Source: Siphonodentalium dalli
Lineage: Eukaryota; Mollusca; Scaphopoda; Gadilida; Siphonodentaliidae
Length of the DNA stretch: 64,000 nucleotides
Assembly (NCBI GenBank): GCA_032622095.1
Contig: CP136061.1
Span: 5,964,734 to 6,028,733, forward strand
Direction of reading: 5' to 3'
Below the pieces are notes generated by a model, which worked only from the letters and a program-made list of their open reading frames with translations, made no database searches and was not told the origin of the DNA. The position numbers and the translations under genes are program-made. Below are positions 19,910 through 31,100 of the stretch, piece after piece (the stretch's first letter is position 1; the number at the start of each line of letters is the position of its first letter).

Positions 19910-20747
19910 GTAGTTTGTTGTATTGTGAGAGGATTAGATTAGATTAGATTTTATTTTGATAATATTCATATACATGTTGACAATGCAATGATACAGTAAA
20001 TAAGTATAACATTATGTGTATATAAATTGTGTATATAACATAAGTAAAATCGCTTTCTATATATTATACCTGTTATGTATCATATATATCATAATCTCAT
20101 TTCAAGGTGTGATGTGTAAAAGTAAGAGCCCAGAAAATATAAAAAATCAGTTGGGTTTGAATATTCCCTACAAATGAATAAATGGGAGTATTATGATTTT
20201 TGCCTCTATGAAAAATATTCATACCTGTGTACCACGTCATCTCCCCCTCCTGGATATTCTGCCCCCCCCCCCCCCCACACACCTTGGATGCCTCTCACAC
20301 CCATCCCAATCCATGACAAAAAATTATTTTCACTTCATAGGCATTGGTATGGCCTGAAATGCTGAGAAAAATCATTTTTGTGAATAAATTTTTTTCTGGT
20401 AAATTTTTTAACCCACCCCCCCCCCCCCCAACCAATCTGCTGACGAGAACAATCAGACTATAAATGACAAATTAATCCTCATGGCTGCTTATTTTGCTTT
20501 CTACAGTCATGAAACGGTGTTTCTTCCATGGAAAAGTGCTTGAGTCAGTGTTTGAGTGGCAGGTAGGGCAGATATCTGGGGGGGGGGGGGGTGGGGGGTT
20601 GGATATATTGTTACATCATTATCTGTAGTAGAATCTATTCGTTAATGAAAGGGAATGGGTTAAAGAAAACCTTTAAGATGCGTGATACGAATTAATTACT
20701 AATTCTATGGAGCTGGGGCTAAAATATATTTGATTCGAGTCGAGGAA
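19910..20747. other. Non-coding stretch with G/C homopolymers
   Basis: Contains a short AGATT tandem near 19931, a C15 tract at 20262-20276, C14 at 20416-20429 and G14 at 20578-20591. A possible splice acceptor (TTTCTACAG near 20506) precedes a short open stretch, but its phase does not fit the 13731 exon. Confidence 0.5.
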
Positions 20748-21290
20748 CCCACTCATCAGAGCTCAGAGTGATCAGATATAAATTTTTTAAGTTTGTTATT
20801 CCTCGAGATGTGTATTATTTGTGGCCCAGAAAAAAGTCGTCAAACCGATGGTCTCAGATAAATTTGCAGATGAAGATGGATAACTCTAAAATTAATTGGT
20901 AAAAGATAAACATTTGTGATACTCAAGTGATAGATAATACAGCCATATTTCTGTGAACAAAATGTTGATAAATAACACGTAAAATGTTGATAAATAACAC
21001 GCAAAATGTTTATAAATAACACGCAAAATGTTTATAAATAACACGCAAAATGTTGATAAATAACACGCAAAATGTTGATAAATAACACGCAAAATGTTGA
21101 TAAATAACACGCAAAAATGTTGATAAATAACACGGTTTGGGAAATTTGATACCATAGTTGGTTAGCATTATTTTGTTGCAATTAATTGGTTTGTTGCATT
21201 TAATACTAAAACGTATTTTGAAGAAATATTGTTGTTGTAACTTGATGATTTTGGGACTGTCTGATCGGATTGAGTACCTTTAACAAGATC
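20748..21290 (+). repeat. Interspersed repeat R5, copy with expanded minisatellite
   Basis: Same order of blocks as 15262-15620. Here the AAAATGTTGATAATAACA motif has become an eight-copy 22-bp array. Confidence 0.75.
20959..21134. repeat. 22-bp minisatellite, eight copies
   Basis: The unit AAAATGTTGATAAATAACAC plus GC is repeated; two units have TTTATAA for TTGATAA, and the last has one extra A. The array sits inside repeat R5. Confidence 0.95.
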
Positions 21291-21381
21291 ATGGTAAATG
21301 CACTCACAGTATATTGTTGAGTCGTAAAGAAGATATCGCTTGTGTATAATAGTTTAACCTGATGTTTGCTCGTGTATAATA

Positions 21382-22350
21382 CAGTAATGCCCTAAGTAAT
21401 CGACTCCTTGCAAAGTATAGTCTATATAACCCTTTACCCAACAAACCGGCCAAAACCGGCCAAATAAAGCTTCAACAGCCTAAAATATCTTCTGTCTGTC
21501 TCAATAGAACCATACAAATATGGATATCATTGGAACCGGCTCATTGACCACATTGTGATGGTTACAGTTATGCCCTGTGCCAATGCATTCTCTTATATAT
21601 GCGAGTCAACCATAGGTCGCCTCGCATATATAAGAGAATGCATTGGCCTAAAAAAAATCTGTTTTTAACACTTTTTACCATTATTTCTTACATTCTTTAA
21701 CAATTTTATAATTTTAATGTGTTAAGCCAATGCATTCTCTTATATATGCGAGGCGACCTATGGTCGACTCGCATATATAAGAGAATGCATTGGCACAGGG
21801 CCGTTCTGTTGGGTAAAGGGTTAATGAACACAAGAAGAAACCCACTTTTATCAGCCCAATTCTCTAAAAAGCCCCTCTATCTACAATATTGCCTTAAATA
21901 ATCGACTCCTTAACCACAGCAGAATTATGGGTATTAACCTTTCAGGATTTAGTCGGAAATATGGCTTGTTGCCATTCATCGGAAAGCTCTCCCTGAGCAA
22001 AATCACCTTAAGTATTATATAAGATAGGATACTGCTTCAATATCTAGAACTAGCTGTCCATGACCATTTATGTTAGGAAGAATAAAATATAAATAATAAA
22101 TCCGCCCTCCCGCCCCATTTTTCTGAAAAAGCTGGATGTAAAGGAGCTATTTATTTTATTGGCCTATTCTCAGGTCCTGTCATTTGCAGAATGAGGTCCC
22201 CAGAGGGCTAAATTCACCCTCTGGGGACCTCATTCTGCTCTGTGAGAGCTTTCCAATGAATGGCAACAAGCCATATTTCCGACTAAATCCTGAAAAGTTA
22301 CCCATAATTCTGCTGTGTTTAAGGAGTCGTTTACTTTAGGGCATTACTGT
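21382..22350. mobile_element. Nested MITE cluster
   Basis: An M1 5' fragment (CAGTAATGCCCTAAGTAATC, from 21382) is followed by an M3 TTAA-type element (21430-21820). Then comes a second M1 element (from about 21890, ending GGGCATTACTG at about 22349) that is itself split at its centre by about 245 bases holding an M2 palindrome (22187-22238). At least three insertions are stacked. Confidence 0.75.
21430..21820. mobile_element. M3 element with two 67-bp palindromes
   Basis: The inverted ends are CCCTTTACCCAACA and TGTTGGGTAAAGGG; the right flank is TTAA and the left TATA-A. Inside, 21580-21646 and 21727-21793 are near-perfect 67-bp palindromes (CCAATGCATTCTCTTATATA arms) in opposite orientation around an 80-base spacer. 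Confidence 0.8.
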
Positions 22351-22617
22351 ATTATAGTTGAACCTGATGTTTGTTTTGTTGTTGTGTGTTTACTCGAAAC
22401 TTGTAATTTTTACTCAGTTTGTCATGAGAGGATTTGAATGGTTTAAATTCCTGATCCTTCAGGAAATACCAGGATTCTAATCTGCCACGGGTCGTGCACA
22501 AACAAAATATCTCAATGCAGTGTGATGTTATGCTGTGTCAGCGGTAAACAATCACTAATCATCATCCACTTCCTTTGTGATATGCAAAGGCTTGAGACAA
22601 TTAACCCTTTAAGTACT

Positions 22618-22690
22618 GAATGCATTCTTCCATCCAGTTATAACAGTATACATTAGAATGGTTTATTATTCATTTGAGGAGTGTACTGTG
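22618..22690 (+). repeat. Interspersed repeat R4, copy 2
   Basis: CCAGTTATAACAGTATACATTAGAATGG and the following TTTATTATTCATTTGAGGAG match the other R4 copies. A GC-rich inverted repeat (AGGGGCGACA...TGTCGCTCCT, about 22714-22763) lies just downstream. Confidence 0.6.
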
Positions 22691-22892
22691 TTCCACTCCA
22701 TGTTTGTATACGTAGGGGCGACAGGAAGACGGCCCATCTGGGAGACTGGGCCATGTCGCTCCTGTATGATATCATTTTTGTTTGTATATTATCACCATTG
22801 TCATACGCTTGTAAATATTATACAAAAAAAACAATCTAATCTAAAAGGTAATTAAAGCAGCCGACAGACAGAACAATATATTTTAACCCTAT

Positions 22893-23060
22893 CCATCCTC
22901 ATGAGTTCTACTCAGTTATAAAAGTCTTCTTTGGAATGGTCTATTATTCATTTGGAGGGGTGTTGAGATAATAAAAGCAGATGACAGACATGCACAAAGA
23001 TAATATAAGCAAAATGATTCATATTCATAACAATGTAGGTGGGAAATGTTCAGATAACAA
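22893..23060 (+). repeat. Interspersed repeat R4, copy 3
   Basis: CTCAGTTATAAAAGTCTTCTTTGGAATGG, then GGAGGGGTGTTGAGATAAT. The match with copy 1 extends further here, through the CAGACA and AAAGATAAT blocks. Confidence 0.6.
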
Positions 23061-23192
23061 CATTTTGACAAAGTCAAGTTTGAGCTATTGGCAATTTGGC
23101 GTGGGTTGGTGTCTGTCATCCGTCCATGCATAAGTCTGTCAGCAATTTCCTTTAGCACAACCCTATAGGTGACATCTCTCTTCTAATTGGCA

Positions 23193-23640
23193 CTTCCATC
23201 GGCACACCCTGCAGCCCGCATTTATTGGAAAAATGTTTTTAAACATTTTCAGGCATATTTAATTAAGATCACCTCTAGATGGAAACTATCAAATTTAAAT
23301 GATTTTCGATGAAAAACATGGACACCTGCAGCCATATTGTATTTTACTCTTTGCATGTCTAAATCCTTTGGCACAACCTACATAATACGACATTCATAAT
23401 CTGATCATCACCAAACTGCAGATGGGTCTTTGGGGTGACCACTAAATGGGAGCCATCAAAGGTTTTCAAATTTCCGTTGAAAAACATGGCTGCACCAAGC
23501 AACCATTTCGGATTTTACTCTTTGCATGAATAAATCCTTTGGCACACCCAACCGGCCTACTAGCCACATCCCTCATCTGATCGTCACCAAACTTTATAGG
23601 AATCTTCGGGGGGACCTCTAGATGGGAGTCCAGGGAATAA
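23193..23640. repeat. Degenerate tandem repeat R6
   Basis: Recurring blocks, about 190 bases apart: TGAAAAACATGG, GATTTTACTCTTTGCATG, AAATCCTTTGGCACA and CTGATCNTCACCAAACT. A third, partial copy (CATCGGCAGACCCTGAAGCCC...GAAAAACATGGCTG) lies at 24263-24410, on the other side of the TTAA element. Confidence 0.6.
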
Positions 23641-23742
23641 AATCTGACAATAATCAGAATCTTGATTCTCAGTTTGATTCTCGTAAGCTGATTCACTGAT
23701 GAATGCAATACATTGATTCTCGCAAATTTTGAAGGATTTTAA

Positions 23743-24217
23743 CTCTTTCAGTGCCAGGGGCCGATCTCATCGGCCCTAATTTACGGTCTGTAAAATCGGC
23801 CCTAAAAAATTTAAAATTTTTTTTTTTTTTTTTAGATTTGTTTGGGTTGAATTTTTTTTTGGGTACATGCTTAAGCATGCTATAGCGAATTTAAAAACAA
23901 ACTGGATAAAACCTTAGTGGCATGTTATAACTCAAAACTATCACCAAGTATTCATAGTAATAATTTTGATGCCCATGAAAAACGTAAGATTCCCTGGCAC
24001 TAAACCTACAAAATAAGTCTGTTAAAGAATATAAGAAAAAATTATTAAAATTGTAAAAAATTGTAAAAAAATAACAAATGACAAATGATGAAAAATTGTT
24101 AGGCCAATGCATTCTCTTATATATGCGAGGCGACCTATGGTCGACTCGCATATATAAGAGAATGCATTGGCACAGGGTATATGGGTTGATACAAAATCGG
24201 ACCTGGCACTGAAAGGG
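23743..24217. mobile_element. piggyBac-like MITE with TTAA duplication, 475 bp
   Basis: TTAA at 23739-23742 and 24218-24221. The ends CTCTTTCAGTGCCAGG and CCTGGCACTGAAAGGG are inverted repeats. One 67-bp palindrome of the M3 type lies inside at 24104-24170. Same end sequence as the 17528 element, so both belong to one TTAA family. Confidence 0.85.
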
Positions 24218-24679
24218 TTAAGGCCTGGAGTCATAAATTTTTTCTGACATTCCTTAAAACACGCCAGCAGCGATCTTGGATTTCACATTTGAATTCATCG
24301 GCAGACCCTGAAGCCCGCAATTGTTGGAGAAAAGTGAGGCATGTTTAGGATCACGTCTAGATAGGAGCTATCAAATTTGAATGATTGTCTATGAAAAACA
24401 TGGCTGTCCCGGTGTCCCCGCCCCCCCCCCCCCCCCCCTGTATGTTTGGGGAAAATTTTAATGCACATGTATATTTAAAATATTTCTACATGTGTGATCT
24501 ACAGTTGCAGAGTTAAACAAAAAATATTATTATTAATATTAATCACTTGATAATCTTTACAGTGTTCACCCTTCAGTATGGGTCATGAGTCGCTCAGTTG
24601 GTCAGGTGCATGGTGCTGTTCATTGTTAGTGAAAATTCCAGTATAAAGTGGTCCTTCGCTTTGAGGGATCATCACAGGG

Positions 24680-25343
24680 CAAGCCTGCAAATAGCGTGTC
24701 TGTCATTTGCAGAATGAGGGTGAATTTAGTGATGCTATCCCGCACAGCGGGCTAGCATCACCAAATTCACCCTCTGGAGACCTCATTCTGCATAGGCCTC
24801 ATCTTCTGGGAAGTATCTATAGTATCAAATTAACATTGTTTTTAGTTACATTTCCCTTCTTGGAAGTTTCTATATCCCCCTATTTGCCGAAGATAAAATT
24901 CATAATTGAGGTGCCCAATGGGTGAACATCACCAACCTCAACTGGGGAACTTCAATTTGATTCTAGGTCTGCCATAGCAGTTGAGGGCCTAAGTAGCAGA
25001 ATGAGGTCCACAGAGGGTGAATTTAGTGATGCTAGCCCACTATACGGGATAGCGTCACTAAATTCACCCTCTGGGGACCTCATTCTGCAAATGACAGACA
25101 CGCTATTTGCAGAATGAGGTCCCCAGAGGGTGAATTTAGTGATGCTAGCCCACTATACGGGATAGCGTCACTAAATTCACCCTCTGGGGACCTCATTCTG
25201 CAAATGACAGACACGCTATTTGCAGAATGAGGTCCCCAGAGGGTGAATTTAGTGATGCTAGCCCACTATACGGGATAGCGTCACTAAATTCACCCTCTGG
25301 GGACCTCATTCTGCAAATGACAGACACACTATTTGCAGGCTTG
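24680..25343. mobile_element. M2 hAT-like element, 664 bp, with tandem palindromes
   Basis: The inverted ends are CAAGCCTGCAAATAGCGTGT and ...ACACTATTTGCAGGCTTG. Flanks TCACAGGG (24672-24679) and TCACCGGG (25344-25351) differ at one base, fitting an old 8-bp duplication. It contains a unique centre and, at 24996-25334, three tandem 113-bp copies of the M2 palindrome. Confidence 0.8.
24996..25334. repeat. Three tandem 113-bp palindromic units
   Basis: Each unit begins GCAGAATGAGGTCC and reads back on itself via CACTAAATTCACCCTCTGG, then CAAATGACAGACACGCTATT. The units are almost identical. Confidence 0.9.
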
Positions 25344-25929
25344 TCACCGGGTAGTTTGGAACTGATGATGATATCGGTGGTTCTTTCGAAATTTTAAACA
25401 CTCGCATTATCCACAATTGGGCTAACAAAGTTTTGGAAAATGTTACCAAAAGTTTTTAAGATTACACAAACATACATTATATTTTCTTCGCTATCACAAC
25501 ACACACACACATATATACTGACTAACTTCCAAATTTAACCGTTTGGCTATAAATTTCATTCGGCCCTTTGCATACGCTCTAAATTATTTTCTAAATTTGT
25601 AAGACCCAACATCAGGTTATATGGTCCTTTATTTCAAACATGATTGCGATGTTGATGGTATTATTGCTGTGAATCTTAAAACTTCTTCTAATCATAAATT
25701 TTGGCCACCATTGCTATTAGATGGTCAAACACTCTGAAATGTGAGCTTCGATCCTTTCAAAAAACTATGCTATGCTATGGATTATGCTACTGATTATTTG
25801 GTTGACATAGTTATTGTCCTTATGACATACTCCACAATATATACCCAAGAAAATGCATCGCTTGTGTACACACCAGTGGTTTAGAACTGACTTTCACTTT
25901 ACATGGCATTTCAAGCAACCCTTGAATTA

Positions 25930-26142
25930 CAGTAATGCTATAAGTAATAGACTCCTTAACCACAGCAGAATTATGGGTAACTTTTCAGGATTTAGTCGGA
26001 AATGTGGCTTGTTGCCATTCATCGGAAAGCTCTCGGCGAGAGCTTTCCAATGAATGGCAACAAGCCATATTTCCGACTAAATCCTGAAAAGTTACCCATA
26101 ATTCTGCTGGGGTTAAGGAGTCGATTATTTAGAGCATTACTG
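25930..26142. mobile_element. M1 MITE, full-length 213-bp near-perfect hairpin
   Basis: The left arm starts CAGTAATGCTATAAGTAATA and the right arm ends ...AGAGCATTACTG. The arms are about 105 bases each and pair almost perfectly, meeting at GCTCTCGGCGAGAGC. Preceded by TA. This is the most intact M1 copy and shows that the shorter copies are deletions. Confidence 0.9.
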
Positions 26143-26224
26143 TTACTGTATCTTGCAACATATATAATGCCAACAGAAGCTGTCCATTGATAGCAAAAAT
26201 GACTACATTGGCAGGGAAGCTTGA

Positions 26225-26440
26225 ATTTATTGTGTCTGTCATTTTCAGAATGAGGTCCCGAGAGTGTGAATGTGATATAGAAAAACTAAACTAAAAAAGA
26301 AATAGAATCTAATTTTCTATAGAAATTTAATAATAAATAAACTTTCCAGAGAAGATGAGGCCTAAGCAGAACGAGGTCCCCAGAGGGTGAATTTAGTGAT
26401 TCTAGCCCGTTATGCGGAATAGCATCACCAATCAGGCTTG
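26225..26440. mobile_element. M2 MITE, degraded copy
   Basis: TGTGTCTGTCATTTTCAGAA at the left and ATCAGGCTTGG at the right match M2 ends. The centre (CAGAGAAGATGAGGCCTAAG) is the inverted form of the M2 centre. Confidence 0.65.
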
Positions 26441-26718
26441 GTGGCAGGGACCACAAGAAGAACAAAACATATAGTGCATGACCATGTGTGTCATTGGACA
26501 TTCTTTTTACAATGAATTTTATGGTATAATAAAGAATAACTGTAACTACGTCATAAACCACCGAATTAAATATCATAACAAATTCGTAATTACTACAATC
26601 ATTTCCTTCGGCAATGGAATTTACTCTAAAGTAAACAAAGTTCATTGACTCTTGACTCATAAATTTTATGGCTATAAATTTTATGGGAGCAGATTTTAAT
26701 GTAGTAATGTCAAGTGCC

Positions 26719-26799
26719 TTAGAGCACAGGTCTCATCAAAGTGCGATTTATAGTGATTTAGAGCACAGGTTTCATCAAGGTGCGATTTATAGGGATTTA
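26719..26799 (+). repeat. Two-copy 39-bp tandem resembling the satellite unit
   Basis: Each copy carries AGCACAGGTCTCATCAAAGT then GCGATTTATAGTGATTT, with small changes. It aligns in order with the satellite half-unit GCACAGGGTCTCACACAGGT then GTGATTTATAGTGATTT. It lies 1.3 kb before the array. Confidence 0.75.
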
Positions 26800-26830
26800 G
26801 GCAACACCAATTTTAATTAGTTGGTTTATT

Positions 26831-26982
26831 CAAGCCTTGAAATAGTGTGTCTGTCATTTGCAGAATGAGGTCCCCCAGAGGGTGAATTTGGTGATGCTAG
26901 CCCACTATGCGGGGTAGCATCACTAAATTCACCCTCTGGGGACCTCATTCTGCAAATGACAGACACACTATTTCAAGGCTTG
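26831..26982. mobile_element. M2 hAT-like MITE, 152 bp, exact 8-bp duplication
   Basis: GGTTTATT at 26823-26830 and again at 26983-26990. The ends CAAGCCTTGAAATAGTGTGT and ACACACTATTTCAAGGCTTG are perfect inverted repeats. It holds one M2 palindrome and fixes M2 as a hAT-type family. Confidence 0.9.
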
Positions 26983-27000
26983 GGTTTATTACTTTCTATA

Positions 27001-27077
27001 CTAAATGGATTCGCCCACTCAGTTATAAAAGTATATATTGGAATGGTCTATTATTCATCTGAAGGGGTTTTCAGGAA
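27001..27077 (+). repeat. Interspersed repeat R4, copy 4
   Basis: CTCAGTTATAAAAGTATATATTGGAATGG followed by TCTATTATTCATCTGAAGGGG. Confidence 0.6.
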
Positions 27078-27179
27078 AAATAAACAGACAGCATTTAATA
27101 ATTTAGTTTTCAATATTGCAAATTTGCAATCAATTAAAATAAATAATTTCAGATTATTACGTATATGGACTTTAATTAA

Positions 27180-27405
27180 CCCTTCCATGACTGGAGCTTT
27201 TGAAATTGTGCGAAAACCCTGTGCCAATGCATTCTCTTATATACATGTGTAGGTGAGTCTCCCATAGGGAGCCTCACATATATAAGAGAATACATTTGGC
27301 CTAACAATATTTACCTTGACCTTGTAAGCCAGTGCATTCTCTTATATATGTGAGGATCCCTATGGGAGACTTGCATATATAAGAGAATGAACTGGCACTG
27401 AATGT
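27180..27405. mobile_element. M3 TTAA element with two hairpins, 226 bp
   Basis: TTAA at 27176-27179 and 27406-27409. Hairpins at 27224-27299 and 27329-27395 use the GCATTCTCTTATATA arms. The right end (GGCACTGAAT) is eroded. Confidence 0.7.
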
Positions 27406-27420
27406 TTAATGCTGCACCAG

Positions 27421-28035
27421 CGCAGCTTCCATCATGAAGCGGTTATATAACACTCCCGTATGGAGTCCCACACTGGCCCAAGCAGACGACCATCATCAGT
27501 GCATTGTTTTATTTGTCTGGGACTCCATAAGCTCCCATCATGAAAGGGTTTATATATAACAGTCCTGCATGGAGCCCCAAGCAGACGACAATCATCAGTG
27601 CACTGTTCTCTCTCTCTGGGTCTCCATAAAGCTCCCATCATGTAAGGGTTATATAAGACTCCCGTATGGAGCCTCACACGGACCCAAGCAGACGACAGTC
27701 ATCAGTGCATTGTTCTCTCTGTCTGGGTCTCCATAAAGCTCCCATCATGTAAGGGTTATATAGCGGTCCGGTATGGAGCCCCACACGGAACCAAGCAGAC
27801 GACAGTCATCAGTGTGGTGTTGTATCTGTCTGGGGCGCCATAAAGGGTTAAATAACACTCCCATACAGAGCCTCATACAGACCCAAGCAGACGACAGTCA
27901 TCAGTGTGGTGTTGATCTGTCTGGGGCTCCATAAAGGGTTAAATAACACTCCCATACAGAGCCTCATACAGACCCAAGCAGACGACAGTCATCAGTGCAT
28001 TGTTCTCTCTGTCTGGGGCTCCATAAAGGGTTAAA
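27421..28035. repeat. Tandem repeat, six units of 91-107 bp
   Basis: AAGCAGACGAC recurs at 27480, 27579, 27686, 27793, 27885 and 27976. The first units carry CTCCATAAAGCTCCCATCAT and GGTTATATA; the last two are shorter and carry CCATAAAGGGTTAAATAACA. Not related in sequence to the 90-bp satellite that follows. Confidence 0.85.
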
Positions 28036-28118
28036 GAAAACATAATTTCCCTCCTAATTCTAGAGTTATTTCCCCCTGTTTGCAAACCAACTAATAAAAT
28101 TGTTGTTGCCTTTTAGAT

Positions 28119-28139
28119 AAAGTCGCAAATGATCAAGGT
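28119..28139 (+). other. Possible microexon at the array edge
   Basis: TTGTTGTTGCCTTTTAG is a good acceptor, followed by 21 bases (ATAAAGTCGCAAATGATCAA plus G) and a good donor GTGGGT, which is the start of the first satellite unit. The phase would fit the exon ending at 14755. No conservation evidence; could be chance. Confidence 0.15.
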
Positions 28140-31100
28140 GGGTGCTAGTGGCTAGTATGACAGGACATTCTGCTGGTGTAACTCAGGGTCTCACACAGGT
28201 GTGATTAATAGTGATGTGTACGATCAGGTGGGTGCTAGTGGCTAGTATGACAGGACATTCTGCTGGTGTAACTCAGGGTCTCACACAGGTGTGATTAATA
28301 GTGATGTGTACGATCAGGTGGGTGCTAGTGGCTAGTATGACAGGACATTCTGCTGGTGTAACTCAGGGTCTCACACAGGTGTGATTAATAGTGATTTGTA
28401 CGATCAGGTGGGTGCTAGTGGCTAGTATGACAGGACATTCTGCTGGTGTAGCACAGGGTCTCACACAGGTGTGATTAATAGTGATTTGTACGATCAGGTG
28501 GGTGCTAGTGGCTAGTATGACAGGACATTCTGCTGGTGTAACTCAGGGTCTCATCCAGGTGTGATTAATAGTGATTTGTACGATCAGGTGGGTGCTAGTG
28601 GCTAGTATGACAGGACATTCTGCTGGTGTAACTCAGGGTCTCACACAGGTGTGATTAATAGTGATTTGTACGATCAGGTGGGTGCTAGTGGCTAGTATGA
28701 CAGGACATTCTGCTGGTGTAACTCAGGGTCTCACCCAGGTGTGATTTATTGTGATTTGTACGGACATTATGCTGGTGTAGCACAGGGTCTCACACAGGTG
28801 TGATTAATAGTGATTTGTACGATCAGGTGGGTGCTAGTGGCTAGTATGACAGGACATTCTGCTGGTGTAGCACAGGGTCTCACCCAGGTGTGATTAATAG
28901 TGATTTGTACGATCAGGTGGGTGCTAGTGGCTAGTATGACAGGACATTCTGCTGGTGTAACACAGGGTCTCACACAGGTGTGATTTATAGTGATTTGTAC
29001 GATCAGGTGGGTGCTAGTGGCTAGTATGACAGGACATTCTGCTGGTGTAGCACAGGGTCTCACCCAGGTGTGATTAATAGTGATTTGTACGATCAGGTGG
29101 GTGCTAGTGGCTAGTATGACAGGACATTCTGCTGGTGTAGCACAGGGTCCTCACCCAGGTGTGATTAATAGTGATTTGTCACGATCAGGTGGGTGCTAGT
29201 GGCTAGTATGACAGGACATTCTGCTGGTGTAACACAGGGTCTCACACAGGTGTGATTTATAGTGATTTGTACGATCAGGTGGGTGCTAGTGGCTAGTATG
29301 ACAGGACATTCTGCTGGTGTAGCACAGGGTCTCACCCAGGTGTGATTAATAGTGATTTGTACGATCAGGTGGGTGCTAGTGGCTAGTATGACAGGACATT
29401 CTGCTGGTGTAACACAGGGTCTCACACAGGTGTGATTTATAGTGATTTGTACGATCAGGTGGGTGCTAGTGGCTAGTATGACAGGACATTCTGCTGGTGT
29501 AGCACAGGGTCTCACCCAGGTGTGATTAATAGTGATTTGTACGATCAGGTGGGTGCTAGTGGCTAGTATGACAGGACATTCTGCTGGTGTAACTCAGGGT
29601 CTCACCCAGGTGTGATTTATTGTGATTTGTACGATCAGGTGGGTGCTATAGTGGCTAGTATGACAGGACATTCTGCTGGTGTAACTCAGGGTCTCACACA
29701 GGTGTGATTAATAGTGATTTGTACGATCAAGGTGGGTGCTAGTGGCTAGTATGACAGGACATTCTGCTGGTGTAGCACAGGGTCTCACACAGGTGTGATT
29801 TATTGTGATTTGTACGATCAGGTGGGTGCTAGTGGCTAGTATGACAGGACATTCTGCTGGTGTAGCACAGGGTCTCACACAGGTGTGATTAATAGTGATT
29901 TGTACGATCAGGTGGGTGCTAGTGGCTAGTATGACAGGACATTCTGCTGGTGTAGCACAGGGTCTCACCCAGGTGTGATTAATAGTGATTTGTACGATCA
30001 GGTGGGTGCTAGTGGCTAGTATGATAGGACATTCTGCTGGTGTAGCACAGGGTCTCACCCAGGTGTGATTAATAGTGATTTGTACGATCAGGTGGGTGCT
30101 AGTGGCTAGTATGACAGGACATTCTGCTGATGTAACTCAGGGTCTCACCCAGGTGTGATTAATAGTGATTTGTACGATCAGGTGGGTGCTAGTGGCTAGT
30201 ATGACAGGACATTCTGCTGGTGTAACTCAGGGTCTCACCCAGGTGTGATTTATAGTGATGTGTACGATCAGGTGGGTGCTAGTGGCTAGTATGACAGGAC
30301 ATTCTGCTGGTATAACACAGGGTCTCACACAGGTGTGATTAATAGTGATTTGTACGATCAGGTGGGTGCTAGTGGCTAGTATGACAGGACATTCTGCTGG
30401 TGTAGCACAGGGTCTCACACAGGTGTGATTTATTGTGATTTGTACGATCAGGTGGGTGCTAGTGGCTAGTATGACAGGACATTCTGCTGGTGTAGCACAG
30501 GGTCTCACACAGGTGTGATTAATAGTGATTTGTACGATCAGGTGGGTGCTAGTGGCTAGTATGACAGGACATTCTGCTGGTGTAGCACAGGGTCTCACAC
30601 AGGTGTGATTAATAGTGATTTGTACGATCAGGTGGGTGCTAGTGGCTAGTATGACAGGACATTCTGCTGGTGTAGCACAGGGTCTCACCCAGGTGTGATT
30701 AATAGTGATTTGTACGATCAGGTGGGTGCTAGTGGCTAGTATGACAGGACATTCTGCTGGTGTAACTCAGGGTCTCACCCAGGTGTGATTAATAGTGATT
30801 TGTACGATCAGGTGGGTGCTAGTGGCTAGTATGACAGGACATTCTGCTGGTGTAACTCAGGGTCTCACCCAGGTGTGATTTATTGTGATTTGTACGATCA
30901 GGTGGGTGCTAGTGGCTAGTATGACAGGACATTCTGCTGGTGTAACTCAGGGTCTCACCCGGGTGTGATTTATTGTGATTTGTACGATCAGGTGGGTGCT
31001 AGTGGCTAGTATGACAGGACATTCTGCTGGTGTAACTCAGGGTCTCACACAGGTGTGATTTATTGTGATTTGTACGATCAGGTGGGTGCTAGTGGCTAGT

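Noticed and set aside
20507-20565. Small exon after TTTCTACAG with a GTAGGG donor
   Set aside because: In the phase left by the 13731-14755 exon it meets TGA at once. Only another phase is open, and there is no supporting partner.
20892-21155. 87-codon minus-strand frame with repeated V-L-F-I-N-I-L-R-V-I-Y
   Set aside because: It is the translation of the 22-bp minisatellite.
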